DNA from: Sulfurospirillum sp.
GTDB taxonomy: Bacteria; Campylobacterota; Campylobacteria; Campylobacterales; Arcobacteraceae
Length of the DNA stretch: 64,000 nt
Direction of reading: 5' to 3'
Assembly (NCBI GenBank): GCA_030491005.1
Contig: JAKZMJ010000008.1
Coordinates: 1 to 64,000 of the forward strand
Below, piece by piece: positions 38,699 through 47,969 of this stretch. A program made the translations under genes and the position numbers. The number at the start of each line of letters is the position of its first letter. Within the stretch, counting starts at the first letter, position 1. The notes under the pieces were generated by a model that saw only the letters and a program-made list of their open reading frames with translations, ran no database searches and was not told where the DNA came from.

Positions 38699-40045
38699 TT
38701 AATTCTTAATTATGATTTTATCATGAGATTTTTTATATCTATTATTATGCTCTTTAATATTTGATATTTTTGTATCTTGTTTTATATTTAATAACTCTCT
38801 TGAAGCTTTTGCTTCTTCTTCATTTTCATAAGCTCCTACAATTATTCTTGCAAGATTGTTGTTTTTTCCATATCTGTAAAGTAAAACATCATTATTAATA
38901 TTTTGTTGTTTTAAAAAATCATTCATATTTATATTTTTTAAATTAATTTCACCTAAATCAATAGAATAAAAACTACTCTCATTTTTCAAAAAAACTTCTT
39001 CAAGAATGTTCACATCCTCAAGATTTTGTATATAGTAGACATCTTTGATATAAGAAGATTGAAAGTTTTTTGGTAAAGAAATTACAACTTTCTCTTTTGT
39101 ATTTATGCTTTTATTCTCTTGTTTAATGTCTTGTTTAATGTCTAGTTTTTGAATATCTGATTTTAATTCAGGTTTTAATTCAGGTTTTAATTCAGGTTTT
39201 ACTTCTTGATTTTTAATTTTTAATACAACATTTTTAGGAGATACAATATTAATATTTTGTTTTAGAAAAAAACTTTGAAATTTACTTAATTTTAAAGAAA
39301 TAGGCTTTGTTCTTTTTAAACTAGTACTTAAAAAAGAAATTGCATTATTGGCTTCTTTTTTTGTTTTATAAATTCCATATATTACTCTTGTGTATTTTTT
39401 GTTTTTCCCAAAAGCGTGAAATATAATTTCTTTTCCTAATTTATGTCTTTTTATATACTTAGCAAAACCATTTTTACTAGATGGAATAGTTGCAAGTGCA
39501 ATTGCATAATAGTTAGTATTGGTATTTAAAAATTCATATTTTAATTTACTATTTTCATTGAAATAAATATTTTTATTCATATCAATATTTATAATTTTCT
39601 TTGGAGTTTTATTATTATCTTTTTTAGATTTTTTATTTTGATTGTAATTGTATTTTTTATATAAAAATTGTTGTTTAGCTAATTTTGATATATAAGGCTT
39701 AGATTTTAATAAAGTTTCATGTAAACCATTTACTCCAACTTGTGCCTTGCTATAAGTATCAAATAAACCATATAATACAACAGAATATTTATGATTAAAT
39801 CCATATTTATAAACTAAAGCATTAGAGTTTATATTAAATTCATCTAAATACCCAAGGTTTATTTTTTCAGATGTTGCAAGTGTGCCTAATACAATTGTAT
39901 ATTTAGAAGTATTTAAAGATAAAAATTCTTCTAATAAAACATTTGAGTTAATATTATTTTCCAAATATTTAATATTTTGTATTTCTTTTGCATTTATTGT
40001 CAAAATAACTAGTATAAATATAAATAAGTATTTATATAAACTCAT
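38699..40045 (-). CDS. Secreted protein with three SPOR-like repeats
   Basis: A 448-aa protein with a signal peptide (MSLYKYLFIFILVILTINA). Three related units of about 85 residues occur near 47-131, 181-265 and 350-435; each has a YxIxL strand, a central YKYG/HAFG/YRYG and a R/VxIYG-A/I-Y motif followed by a helix. This is the SPOR pattern (cell-wall glycan binding), although diverged. Two low-complexity linkers, with PELK repeats and DIKQ repeats, precede the third unit. It is likely periplasmic and may act at the septum or wall. It has no catalytic domain. It is cotranscribed with nadK and recN. Confidence 0.7.
   Translation of the reverse strand: MSLYKYLFIFILVILTINAKEIQNIKYLENNINSNVLLEEFLSLNTSKYTIVLGTLATSEKINLGYLDEFNINSNALVYKYGFNHKYSVVLYGLFDTYSKAQVGVNGLHETLLKSKPYISKLAKQQFLYKKYNYNQNKKSKKDNNKTPKKIINIDMNKNIYFNENSKLKYEFLNTNTNYYAIALATIPSSKNGFAKYIKRHKLGKEIIFHAFGKNKKYTRVIYGIYKTKKEANNAISFLSTSLKRTKPISLKLSKFQSFFLKQNINIVSPKNVVLKIKNQEVKPELKPELKPELKSDIQKLDIKQDIKQENKSINTKEKVVISLPKNFQSSYIKDVYYIQNLEDVNILEEVFLKNESSFYSIDLGEINLKNINMNDFLKQQNINNDVLLYRYGKNNNLARIIVGAYENEEEAKASRELLNIKQDTKISNIKEHNNRYKKSHDKIIIKN
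39119..39142. repeat. Two 12-bp in-frame repeats in SPOR-like gene
   Basis: TTGTTTAATGTC occurs twice in tandem (39119-39130, 39131-39142). On the coding strand this gives DIKQDIKQ. Because 12 bp is a multiple of three, changes in copy number keep the frame. Confidence 0.85.
39161..39196. repeat. Three 12-bp in-frame repeats in SPOR-like gene
   Basis: TTTTAATTCAGG is repeated three times exactly and encodes (PELK)n on the minus strand. It lies 18 bp from the other 12-bp array. Both are in the linker before the third SPOR-like unit. Confidence 0.9.
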
Positions 40046-40121
40046 AGTTGAACCCCTTAAAATATTAACTTTTTATTATAATAAAAATTATCAAAATATC
40101 ATATAGACTATATTTATATTT

Positions 40122-42485
40122 TTAATTTCTATTGCAAATATGTATATATGAACAATACATACATTGCATTCTATCTTCACACTTATTAAAGTTTACTTTT
40201 TTTGTTTTTAATTCTTCAAATATCTTCTCTAATAAGTCTATTTTCACATCTAGTTGTATCTCTTCTAATAATTTAATATTATTAAGATCATAATAATATG
40301 CTTTAATATCTTTTGTCTTATACATATATGAAGTAGCTATATAATAAAATTCTAATTGAAAGTCACTAGATTTTTCATATGTTCTTTTTGTATCTACTTT
40401 AAGTGAATTTGAAGTTTTATAATCAATTACTTCATAAGTATTATCTACTTTATCAATTCTATCAATTGTACCTTTAAGCTTAATGTTTTTATACTTAAAA
40501 CTAAAAGATTTCTCCAAGTTTAAAATCAATCTTCTTTGCTTAAATAAATTTTCTTCATGGAGAAAAAAATTATATAGATTTTTTTTAAAAACTTCTAAAT
40601 CTAATATTAAAAAAGTATTATCTACTTCTATATTATCAAAAATTTGTTTTAATTTTTCAAATGTTAGTATATCTTGCTTGTAATATAATTCTAATGCCTT
40701 ATGAACAATATTACCTAATTCATAAGCTTTTGGTTTTAAACTTATATCATGTTCTTTTATATTAGCAATATATTTTAAATAATATTTGCGTTTACATTGT
40801 AAAAAATATTTTAATGAACTAGCTGACCATATATTTTGCGATAAATCAATATCTAATATAATATCTTTATTAAAATGATGTAAGTTATGTTGTGTATATA
40901 AGATATGTCTATAATTATCATCATAAGCTTGATCATCATTTGAAGAATCTATATGTTTAGAAAAAAGTTCATTTGCAAACCTTGAAATTTGATTTGTATC
41001 ATTTTTGACATAAGAGATATAAACTTCTTTAGCTTGATTAATCAGTCTATCATAATAATATTTTTGTAAATTTTCCCTATCATATGAAGTTGGAAGTTTA
41101 ACAGCTTGCTTTAAACTTGTAGATAAAAACTTATCTTTTATATTTCTCTTTGGTATTAAATGTTCGTTAAAATCACATATTATAACTGTATCAAATGAAA
41201 CTTTTCTACATTCTAGTAAACCTAAGACTGTTATCTTTCCTGAAGAAATATCATCTAATGTTATTGTTGAAATTTGTTCAAATAAAATCTTGTAAGCATC
41301 TTTTAATAAAATTGTATTTTTTATTGAAAAAAATATTTTATTTAACTTATATATTATTTCAGAAAATTTTTGTATTAATTCTTTATTTGTTTCCAAAGAA
41401 ATGAAGTATTGACATATTTCTTTAAATATCTTTATGCTAAATACTTTATTCCAATTTTGCACAAATAAGTTATTAATAATATTCATATCTAAATTTAAAA
41501 ATTCTATATTGTTCTTATTTTTAATCTCATCTTGACTTATAAATAAATATATAGCTTCTATTATTTTATAAAGTTTTGTATTAAAAATATCTAAACCCAT
41601 TGCAAAATTAAAATATTTTTCATAATCAAATAATTTTAATAAATTTACAAATTTTTCATCTGGTAATACAAGTACTATTTTTGAAGCTTCAATACCATTA
41701 CTAATAGAATTTACTATTGATGTTTTTATATATGCAATTTGATTTATTCTTGATGAAAAGGCTTTTATATCAAAATTTTTAACTTGTGATATTATTTTTT
41801 TAGACTCTAAGAATGTCTTATTTGTAAAATCTATTTTATATTCACAGTCTAAATTAAAAGACATATTTACATTAGAAAATTTTTCAATTGACTTTTGGTT
41901 ATATTTAGTAGAGATAAAATTTATTTTCAATAATATTTTCTTTGAAATCATTTCTATGAAATCAAATTCTTGTTTAGTAAAGTATCCTTCAAAATAAATT
42001 TCAATATCCAAAAATTTATTAATATACTCTGTATTTAAAATAGCATATTTATCTATATTAAGCTTATCAATTGCATTATTAAAATCAAGTATATTAAGAT
42101 AATTTTTTTTAATTTTTTTTAAAATTTGTAAGTGTTCAGTATAATACTCATAAGTATCGTATTTAAGTAAAGTATCAATATCAACTTTCTCACTTGCTAA
42201 CTCTAAAAAGAATCTATATATATAGTCACTTTGTTTTAAAAATGCAGTAAATGTTGAAGAAATACCTAATTTATGAAGTTCTATATCACAAACAGCTTCT
42301 CTTAAATATAAAAATCTTTCTTCTTCATCAATATATTTTTTATTCTTAAAATAAAGTACTTTTTTAAAAAATTCATCAATACTTACAATAGAAGGAAGTA
42401 AAGTATTTTCTACTTGTGATTTAGATATATAATCTCTAATTGAGCGAGAACTTGGAAATACTACAAGTGTTGTATTATTGAGCAT
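40122..42485 (-). CDS. addB: AddB-like PD-(D/E)XK nuclease/helicase-like protein
   Basis: A 787-aa protein of the AddB family, the partner of AddA in processing double-strand breaks for recombination. The N-terminal helicase-like part has no good Walker A. The C-terminal nuclease has LGNIVHKALELYY, GTIDRIDKV and VIDYKTS (catalytic D and K). An iron-sulfur site is suggested by one cysteine in FLQCKRKYY and by CMYCSYIHIC at the end. Its start overlaps the fixH stop by 11 bp. addA, adjacent to addB in C. jejuni as I recall, is not next to it. Confidence 0.85.
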   Translation of the reverse strand: MLNNTTLVVFPSSRSIRDYISKSQVENTLLPSIVSIDEFFKKVLYFKNKKYIDEEERFLYLREAVCDIELHKLGISSTFTAFLKQSDYIYRFFLELASEKVDIDTLLKYDTYEYYTEHLQILKKIKKNYLNILDFNNAIDKLNIDKYAILNTEYINKFLDIEIYFEGYFTKQEFDFIEMISKKILLKINFISTKYNQKSIEKFSNVNMSFNLDCEYKIDFTNKTFLESKKIISQVKNFDIKAFSSRINQIAYIKTSIVNSISNGIEASKIVLVLPDEKFVNLLKLFDYEKYFNFAMGLDIFNTKLYKIIEAIYLFISQDEIKNKNNIEFLNLDMNIINNLFVQNWNKVFSIKIFKEICQYFISLETNKELIQKFSEIIYKLNKIFFSIKNTILLKDAYKILFEQISTITLDDISSGKITVLGLLECRKVSFDTVIICDFNEHLIPKRNIKDKFLSTSLKQAVKLPTSYDRENLQKYYYDRLINQAKEVYISYVKNDTNQISRFANELFSKHIDSSNDDQAYDDNYRHILYTQHNLHHFNKDIILDIDLSQNIWSASSLKYFLQCKRKYYLKYIANIKEHDISLKPKAYELGNIVHKALELYYKQDILTFEKLKQIFDNIEVDNTFLILDLEVFKKNLYNFFLHEENLFKQRRLILNLEKSFSFKYKNIKLKGTIDRIDKVDNTYEVIDYKTSNSLKVDTKRTYEKSSDFQLEFYYIATSYMYKTKDIKAYYYDLNNIKLLEEIQLDVKIDLLEKIFEELKTKKVNFNKCEDRMQCMYCSYIHICNRN

Positions 42486-43038
42486 TTGATTTTATATAAA
42501 AATAAGCTTTGTCTGTGTTTATTTTGAATTTTGCTATTAAATTCCAATTTCCTTTTAATGGTAAATTAAAATCAGCAGTATGAGCATTGTTTTTATAAAT
42601 AAAATTTGTATTTGTGAGGTTCATTGTATTTTTATGATTTGTAGGTCGTGATATCTGAACATCTATTTTAATATTTTTTATCAATTTATTTGATTTTTTA
42701 TTTTTAATAGTAATAAAAACTGTATTTAAACCTTTTTTAAAAGTATTTTTATGTTTTGAATATTTTTCTATTACTCTTTGAGCTAGTAAAATATCTTTTG
42801 TAACTAAAGCAAATATTTGCTTATTTATTTCCATTTTAAAATCATATTTTTTTCTAAATTTTTCATTATTATGAATAATATCATTATATGTTTTATCCAA
42901 ATCATGATAAGAGTCTAAAAATGTTCTATCTTCATGTACTGGTGTTTTAATTGCCCAATAAATAGTCCATACAATCATAAAAAATGTGAAAAGGAATATC
43001 CCTATAAATAATAAAGGCCAATAGTTCTTTTTTGTCAA
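42475..43038 (-). CDS. FixH-family protein
   Basis: A 187-aa protein with one N-terminal membrane helix (WPLLFIGIFLFTFFMIVWTIYWAI) and a periplasmic beta-rich domain ending in NLPLKGNWNLIAKFKI, as in FixH proteins involved in cbb3 oxidase maturation or copper supply. It starts with TTG at 43038; no nearby ATG fits, and AGAAGG lies upstream. It belongs to the cco operon and precedes addB. Confidence 0.8.
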   Translation of the reverse strand: MTKKNYWPLLFIGIFLFTFFMIVWTIYWAIKTPVHEDRTFLDSYHDLDKTYNDIIHNNEKFRKKYDFKMEINKQIFALVTKDILLAQRVIEKYSKHKNTFKKGLNTVFITIKNKKSNKLIKNIKIDVQISRPTNHKNTMNLTNTNFIYKNNAHTADFNLPLKGNWNLIAKFKINTDKAYFYIKSNAQ

Positions 43039-43042
43039 TGTT

Positions 43043-43675
43043 TTATACCTTCTTTCTTCTTAACATAGCATAAATATACACCAACAGTCCAAAAACTACC
43101 AAAGTATAAATAAATACTCTCCATATCGTACTTGCTACCTTGCTTGAACTACCAATACTACTGGTTAATTCAATATTTTTTGCTTCTGCAATGCTATCTG
43201 CTATTGCAGCATAACCATTTAAAACAGCAGCACTAGTTTTTGAAAAAACTGTATTTTTATCTTTTGATGCAAGTAAAGGAACAACATAATCATCTAATAT
43301 ATCATCTTTATTTATGATATTCTTTAGGCTTTTAGATGTATATAAATTTACATGAATATCATTAATAGACATTGTTAATAAAACATATGGTTTTGTAAGA
43401 TTTTTTAAAATTTTATCTTCATATTGTTTAATATATTTAAGTTTATTTTTTATTGAAATACTCTTTTTAAAACCAAGGTTTTTTTTAACATATAAATAAA
43501 TATTTACACCTAGTTTTTCTTTTGTTTCTTTTCCTATCTCATTTATCTTATTAATTGCCCTTATGTCAATAATGCCACTACTACTTAAAATAAATTCACT
43601 AGCAAAGATACTATAAGGAAAAGACAATAAAAGTAAAAATAATATTTTTACTTTTATTAATTTAAATTTTATCAT
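43043..43675 (-). CDS. TPM-domain membrane protein
   Basis: A 210-aa protein with a signal peptide (ILFLLLLSFPYSIFA), a TPM-fold periplasmic domain (about 27-165, with GVNIYLYVKK and PYVLLTMSINDIHVNLYTS) and a C-terminal membrane helix (FIYTLVVFGLLVYIYAML) followed by RRKK. TPM domains are found in photosystem repair and in assembly factors. Its ATG overlaps the stop of a 30-aa gene (TAATG), and it precedes fixH by 4 bp. A role in cbb3 oxidase assembly is inferred from position only. Confidence 0.75.
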   Translation of the reverse strand: MIKFKLIKVKILFLLLLSFPYSIFASEFILSSSGIIDIRAINKINEIGKETKEKLGVNIYLYVKKNLGFKKSISIKNKLKYIKQYEDKILKNLTKPYVLLTMSINDIHVNLYTSKSLKNIINKDDILDDYVVPLLASKDKNTVFSKTSAAVLNGYAAIADSIAEAKNIELTSSIGSSSKVASTIWRVFIYTLVVFGLLVYIYAMLRRKKV

Positions 43676-43767
43676 TATCCAACAAAAATTTTTGATGAAT
43701 CAAAAAAAGATAGATATAAAGTCAACACGGCTGTAGCTACTAATAAAAGTCCAATAATTTTATCCAT
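43675..43767 (-). CDS. 30-aa membrane microprotein in the cco operon
   Basis: A short open frame reads MDKIIGLLLVATAVLTLYLS and then FFDSSKIFVG before a TAA. It is a single hydrophobic helix with an N-terminal charge and a short polar tail. AAAGGAAT is 8 bp before the ATG, and its TAA overlaps the start of the TPM gene as TAATG, so it looks translated and coupled. It lies 13 bp after the DUF4006 gene. Its size and topology resemble small oxidase subunits such as CydX or CcoQ/CcoH-type, but no homology is claimed. Confidence 0.7.
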   Translation of the reverse strand: MDKIIGLLLVATAVLTLYLSFFDSSKIFVG

Positions 43768-43780
43768 TATATCAATTCCT

Positions 43781-44053
43781 TTATTTTTTACTATCAATTA
43801 GAAGATAGTGTTTTCGTTGTTCTTCGTTAGTATTTTGTTTCATTGGTGAAAATATACTTCCTGAAGTTAATCCATTAATATCTCTGTTAATTGTATAAAA
43901 ATTTCTTGCTTCTCTTTGTTGAACATCAATAGAAAAAAAAGTTAAAATTCCTAATATACTTAATAAAAGTACAACGGCAACTAACATGCCTGTGATACCA
44001 TGAAGAAAGCTAAAGATTCCTCTTTCTTCATCAGTCATTTGAGTATTCTTCAT
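43781..44053 (-). CDS. DUF4006 membrane protein
   Basis: A 90-aa protein with one membrane helix (GMLVAVVLLLSILGILTFFSI) and a C-terminal polar domain. The opening MTDEERGIFSFLHGITGMLV matches DUF4006, a family I know from Campylobacterota next to ccoP. Its start overlaps the ccoP stop (ATGA). Probably a cbb3 oxidase accessory or assembly protein; the function is not established. Confidence 0.85.
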   Translation of the reverse strand: MKNTQMTDEERGIFSFLHGITGMLVAVVLLLSILGILTFFSIDVQQREARNFYTINRDINGLTSGSIFSPMKQNTNEEQRKHYLLIDSKK

Positions 44054-44946
44054 TGTGTGTCTCCTAAACTTCTGATATATACAGCAAGAGCTTTTTCTTG
44101 AGTTTTATTTAATGTACCTTTAAAACTTAACATTGTTCCAATATTAGCTTTTTTTCCATTTTCTAAAACTGCTAAAATTAAAGCATCATCATATTCTACA
44201 AGATTAGGACCAGCAAAGGCTATCCCTTTCCCATCAACTCCATGACATCCTGCACAAACCATATAAGAAGATGGTTGTTTACCTTTAAAGCCACCTGCTA
44301 CATAAGAAGAAACTTCATCAATATCATTGGCATCACTTAACATCATAGGAGGCATTCCACCTGGATATGCTGTTTTAAAGTTATATGCACCATTTCTAAT
44401 CACATATTGCACAGAAGATTTTAAAATTCTTATAGTTAAATCTTTAGATTTACCATCAATTCCTTCTGCATCAACACCATGACAAGGAGCACATTGAACT
44501 AAGAAAATAGACTCACCCATAGCTCTTAATGTTTCTTGCGATGGATTATCCCATTTAGATGCAAATTTTTCATTGTATTCTAGGGTTTCTTCATTCCATT
44601 GACCAATTTGAGAGAAACTATTTGTAGGATATCCAATTAACATATACCACATAGCCCAAACAATCATGGCAATAAATGCAATCCCCCAACCTTTAGGAAT
44701 CTCATTAGCATACTCACCAATACCATCCCAACTACCGTCTAATAAGTCACCACTAACAGTGTCATTTTTTATTTGATTAATATATTTAATCACAACAAAT
44801 ACAGTAATTGCAATAATTGCAAAAGCACCAAGCATTGTTAAACTATTAATATAATCACCACTAACAAAGGCATCCCCTGCAACAAAGTAAGTTCCTGCCA
44901 TCAAAGCGATAACAAGAATAATCCCACCTATAACCATAGATTTCAT
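44050..44946 (-). CDS. ccoP: cbb3 cytochrome oxidase subunit III (diheme)
   Basis: A 298-aa protein with two N-terminal membrane helices and two cytochrome c domains; heme sites are CAPCHG near residue 153 and CAGCHG near 231, with axial methionines likely in GGMPPMM and GTMLSF. CcoP passes electrons from cytochrome c to CcoO and CcoN. AAGGAG precedes the ATG, which overlaps the ccoQ stop. Confidence 0.96.
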   Translation of the reverse strand: MKSMVIGGIILVIALMAGTYFVAGDAFVSGDYINSLTMLGAFAIIAITVFVVIKYINQIKNDTVSGDLLDGSWDGIGEYANEIPKGWGIAFIAMIVWAMWYMLIGYPTNSFSQIGQWNEETLEYNEKFASKWDNPSQETLRAMGESIFLVQCAPCHGVDAEGIDGKSKDLTIRILKSSVQYVIRNGAYNFKTAYPGGMPPMMLSDANDIDEVSSYVAGGFKGKQPSSYMVCAGCHGVDGKGIAFAGPNLVEYDDALILAVLENGKKANIGTMLSFKGTLNKTQEKALAVYIRSLGDTQ

Positions 44947-45173
44947 ACTGTTTCTCCTTGTTCTTTATTCTTTTTTTCTTTCGTTTGTTCTTCAAATGGA
45001 GTAGATTCTATTAAATCATTATGCACAAGATCTGTATATTTTTCATAATTTTTTGTACCATTTTTATCTCTTTTATACATAGAATAAGCATAAGAATAAA
45101 ATACAATAAATACAATAAGTATTAAAAAAAATTTCAAATAACCTTGTAGCGTTAATAAAGTTTCATAATCCAT
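44943..45173 (-). CDS. ccoQ: cbb3 oxidase small subunit CcoQ
   Basis: A 76-aa protein with one membrane helix (FFLILIVFIVFYSYAYSMY), then DKNGTKNYEKY and a charged tail, as in Campylobacterota CcoQ. It stabilises the oxidase. A GTG at 45182 would overlap the ccoO stop, but the ATG at 45173 fits family length better; no clear ribosome site exists for either, so coupling to ccoO is likely. Confidence 0.88.
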   Translation of the reverse strand: MDYETLLTLQGYLKFFLILIVFIVFYSYAYSMYKRDKNGTKNYEKYTDLVHNDLIESTPFEEQTKEKKNKEQGETV

Positions 45174-45181
45174 CGTATACA

Positions 45182-45865
45182 CTATTTTAAAGAATTTAAA
45201 TATGCAATTAAAGCAACAATTTCAGGTATAACACCATTTTTTACTTTATCTTTTACTGCTTGACTTTTCATATCAGCTACTATTTCTCTTGCTTGTTTTT
45301 TAGCCAAAGAAATAGCATCTTTATATTCACCAAGAGGCACATCTATCTTACCATCACCATTTAAATCAACATCATATGGTGTTTTAAATATCTTTTTAAC
45401 TGTATATGCTTCAGCATAAGCTGTATCTAAATCAGCAATATTATCAAACATATATGCATACGATGGCATTATTGAACCAGGTACAACTGATGGTGCATCA
45501 AGCATATGATTTTCATGCCAATCTGTAGTTCTATAATTTCCAACTCTCATTAAATCAGGTCCTGTTCTTTTAGAACCCCATAAAAATGGTCTATCATAAG
45601 CAAATTCACCTGAAAGTGAATACATACCATATCTATCAGTTTCACTTTTAAAAGGTCTTATTAACTGAGAATGACAAGAATTACAAGAATCTTTTATATA
45701 AACCTGTCTTCCAGCTAACTCTAAAACTGTGTACGGTTTAGTACCAACACTTGGTCTAGCTTGTTTAGCAAAATCAGGAATAACTTCTATAATTCCTGCA
45801 AACGCAACAACAATAAATACTAACACTGCAAAGAAAAACGGTCTTTGCTCAAACCAATGAAACAT
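45182..45865 (-). CDS. ccoO: cbb3 cytochrome oxidase subunit II
   Basis: A 227-aa membrane-anchored monoheme cytochrome c. The N-terminal helix (FFFAVLVFIVVAFAGIIEV) is followed by the heme motif CNSCHSQ near residue 61 and VPGSIMPSYAYMF with the methionine ligand. It follows ccoN by 15 bp. Confidence 0.96.
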   Translation of the reverse strand: MFHWFEQRPFFFAVLVFIVVAFAGIIEVIPDFAKQARPSVGTKPYTVLELAGRQVYIKDSCNSCHSQLIRPFKSETDRYGMYSLSGEFAYDRPFLWGSKRTGPDLMRVGNYRTTDWHENHMLDAPSVVPGSIMPSYAYMFDNIADLDTAYAEAYTVKKIFKTPYDVDLNGDGKIDVPLGEYKDAISLAKKQAREIVADMKSQAVKDKVKNGVIPEIVALIAYLNSLK

Positions 45866-45880
45866 ATTTAACCCTCCTTC

Positions 45881-47347
45881 TTATGGTGCTACAGGTGTAG
45901 CATTAATAGGTTCTTTATCTAAAATTCTACCACACACTATGGTTTTATACATATTATATGAAAAGATTAAAAAACCAACAAGATATAATAATCCACCAAC
46001 AGCTCTAATTGTATAATATGGTTGTAATACAGTAACTGTATCTATAAATGAATAAACTAAAGATCCATATTCATCATAAGCTCTCCACATCATTCCTTGC
46101 GTAATACCAGCTACCCACATCGATGTGAAATATAATACAATCCCAGTTGTTTGTAACCAAAACTGAGTATCCATTAAAGATTTTGAATATAATTCTCTTT
46201 TGAAAATCCTAGGTGCCATATGAAATAATGCTGCCATTATTACAAATACAACCCAACCTAAAGTACCATCATGAACATGTCCTGGAATCCAATCAGTAAA
46301 GTGAGCAATAGCATTAACTGATTTAATAGATTGTATGGGACCTTCAATGGTAGATAACATATAAAAAGTTGATGCTAAAACCATAAATTTAATTAAAGTA
46401 TTTGATTGTAGCTGTTGCCATTCACCTTTCATAGTTAAAAGCATATTAATAGCAGATCCCCAAGATGGTATAATTAAAACAATAGACATAACAGAACCCA
46501 TAGTTTGCATCCAGTCAGGAACTGTTGAATAAATTAAGTGATGCCCACCTGCCCATAAATAAACAAACAATAATCCCCAAAAAGCTAAAATAGAAAGCTT
46601 ATATGAATAAATATTTTGTCCAGATTCTTTTGGTAAAAAATAATAAATTATTCCAATAATAGGTACAGTTAATACAAAGCCAACTGCATTATGTGCAAAC
46701 CACCACTGCACTAAGGCATCATTTGTACCAGCATATACTGATACTGAATGCATCCAAGAACCATATCCTGATACAAAATATGTAGGTATTTCTATATTAT
46801 TAAATAAATATAAAGTTGCTACTGTTAAAAAACATGCAATGAAATACCATAAAGATATATATAAAGTTCGCTCTCTTCTAATACCAATTAAACCAAAAAT
46901 AGAAACACCCCATAAAACCCACCATACAACAATTAAAATATCTAAAGGCCATTCTAGTTCCGCATATTCTTTTGAAGTTGTATATCCCATAAGTAATGTT
47001 ACAACTGCTAAGAGTATAGTAATAAAGTAAAGAACAAAATGCAATTTAGCTATAAACATTAAAAAAGGTGATTCTCTTAAGGAAACTTTTAGAACTCTTT
47101 GTCCTATATAATACCACGAAGCAAAAATACCACTTAAAGTAAAACCAAATATTGCACCGTTTGTGTGTAAAGGTCTTAATCTTCCAAAAGTACCGTATTC
47201 TCCAGCTAAGTTATTTAACTGTGGATATGCTAATTGAAATGCTAAAATTACACCAACAAGCATACCTATAATACCAAATAAAATTGTTGTGTATGTAAAT
47301 GCTTTTACAATTGTATAATCATATTCAATTTTTACACCATCTTGCAT
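45881..47347 (-). CDS. ccoN: cbb3 cytochrome oxidase catalytic subunit
   Basis: A 488-aa, twelve-helix heme-copper oxidase subunit that reduces oxygen and pumps protons with high oxygen affinity. Heme and copper ligands are seen in HTNGAIFGF, HNAVGFVL, AGGHHLIYSTVPDW and GHVHDGTLGW. I chose the ATG at 47347, six bases after GGAGG, over a TTG one codon upstream. It is the promoter-proximal gene of ccoNOQP. Confidence 0.97.
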   Translation of the reverse strand: MQDGVKIEYDYTIVKAFTYTTILFGIIGMLVGVILAFQLAYPQLNNLAGEYGTFGRLRPLHTNGAIFGFTLSGIFASWYYIGQRVLKVSLRESPFLMFIAKLHFVLYFITILLAVVTLLMGYTTSKEYAELEWPLDILIVVWWVLWGVSIFGLIGIRRERTLYISLWYFIACFLTVATLYLFNNIEIPTYFVSGYGSWMHSVSVYAGTNDALVQWWFAHNAVGFVLTVPIIGIIYYFLPKESGQNIYSYKLSILAFWGLLFVYLWAGGHHLIYSTVPDWMQTMGSVMSIVLIIPSWGSAINMLLTMKGEWQQLQSNTLIKFMVLASTFYMLSTIEGPIQSIKSVNAIAHFTDWIPGHVHDGTLGWVVFVIMAALFHMAPRIFKRELYSKSLMDTQFWLQTTGIVLYFTSMWVAGITQGMMWRAYDEYGSLVYSFIDTVTVLQPYYTIRAVGGLLYLVGFLIFSYNMYKTIVCGRILDKEPINATPVAP

Positions 47348-47372
47348 CAACTTCCTCCTTTAAATTTTATGT

Positions 47373-47391
47373 ACAAACCAAAATAGTTTGT
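47373..47391 (-). promoter_or_regulatory. Inverted repeat in the ccoN leader
   Basis: ACAAAC and GTTTGT are separated by 7 bp, 25 bp upstream of the ccoN start and next to its ribosome site. It is not an FNR box (no TTGAT/ATCAA pair). It could be an operator or a leader hairpin. Function unproven. Confidence 0.35.
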
Positions 47392-47504
47392 CAAAATATA
47401 TAAAATCTTAACACAAAAGTAATAAATTAAAGCTTAAAACTTAATTTATTTTTTAATATTTAAAATAAAGCTATTCTTAAGATTTATAACAAAATATTAT
47501 AAGT

Positions 47505-47969
47505 TTAATAACTTTTTAATGCAAGTTGTGTTTCTCTTTTTAATGTTTTTTCTTTTAAATCTTGTCTTTTATCATATAGTTTTTTACCCTTGGCACTTGC
47601 TATTTGCACTTTCGCAATATTTCTTTTATTAAAATATAACTTTAAAGGTACAACACTAATTCCTTTTTTCATAACTTGTTCATTTAATTTGTTAATTTCT
47701 TTTTTATGCAATAACAATTTTCTTTCTCTTTTTTCGTCTGGTTTATATGTAGCATGTGCAGTATTTAAATGTGAAATATGCATATTAAATATAAAAGCTT
47801 CATCTTTAATAATTCTTATAAAAGAATCTTTTAGATTTATTCTACCTTCTCTTAAAGCTTTTACTTCACTTCCTTCAAGTACAATTCCAGCTTCTAGCGT
47901 TTCTAATATAAAATAATCATGATATGCTTTTTTATTTTTAAAAGTTAGATTTATTTTTGTATTTTTCAT
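47505..47969 (-). CDS. smpB: SsrA-binding protein
   Basis: A 154-aa protein that brings tmRNA to stalled ribosomes. [19 protein letters not shown] and [18 protein letters not shown] are diagnostic, and the C-terminal [14 protein letters not shown] tail is that which enters the mRNA channel. It starts one base after the ispE stop. No ssrA gene is in the window. Confidence 0.97.
   Translation of the reverse strand: MKNTKINLTFKNKKAYHDYFILETLEAGIVLEGSEVKALREGRINLKDSFIRIIKDEAFIFNMHISHLNTAHATYKPDEKRERKLLLHKKEINKLNEQVMKKGISVVPLKLYFNKRNIAKVQIASAKGKKLYDKRQDLKEKTLKRETQLALKSY

Noticed and set aside
47373-47391. An FNR box controlling ccoN
   Set aside because: The inverted repeat is ACAAAC/GTTTGT, not TTGAT-N4-ATCAA; kept only as an unassigned inverted repeat.
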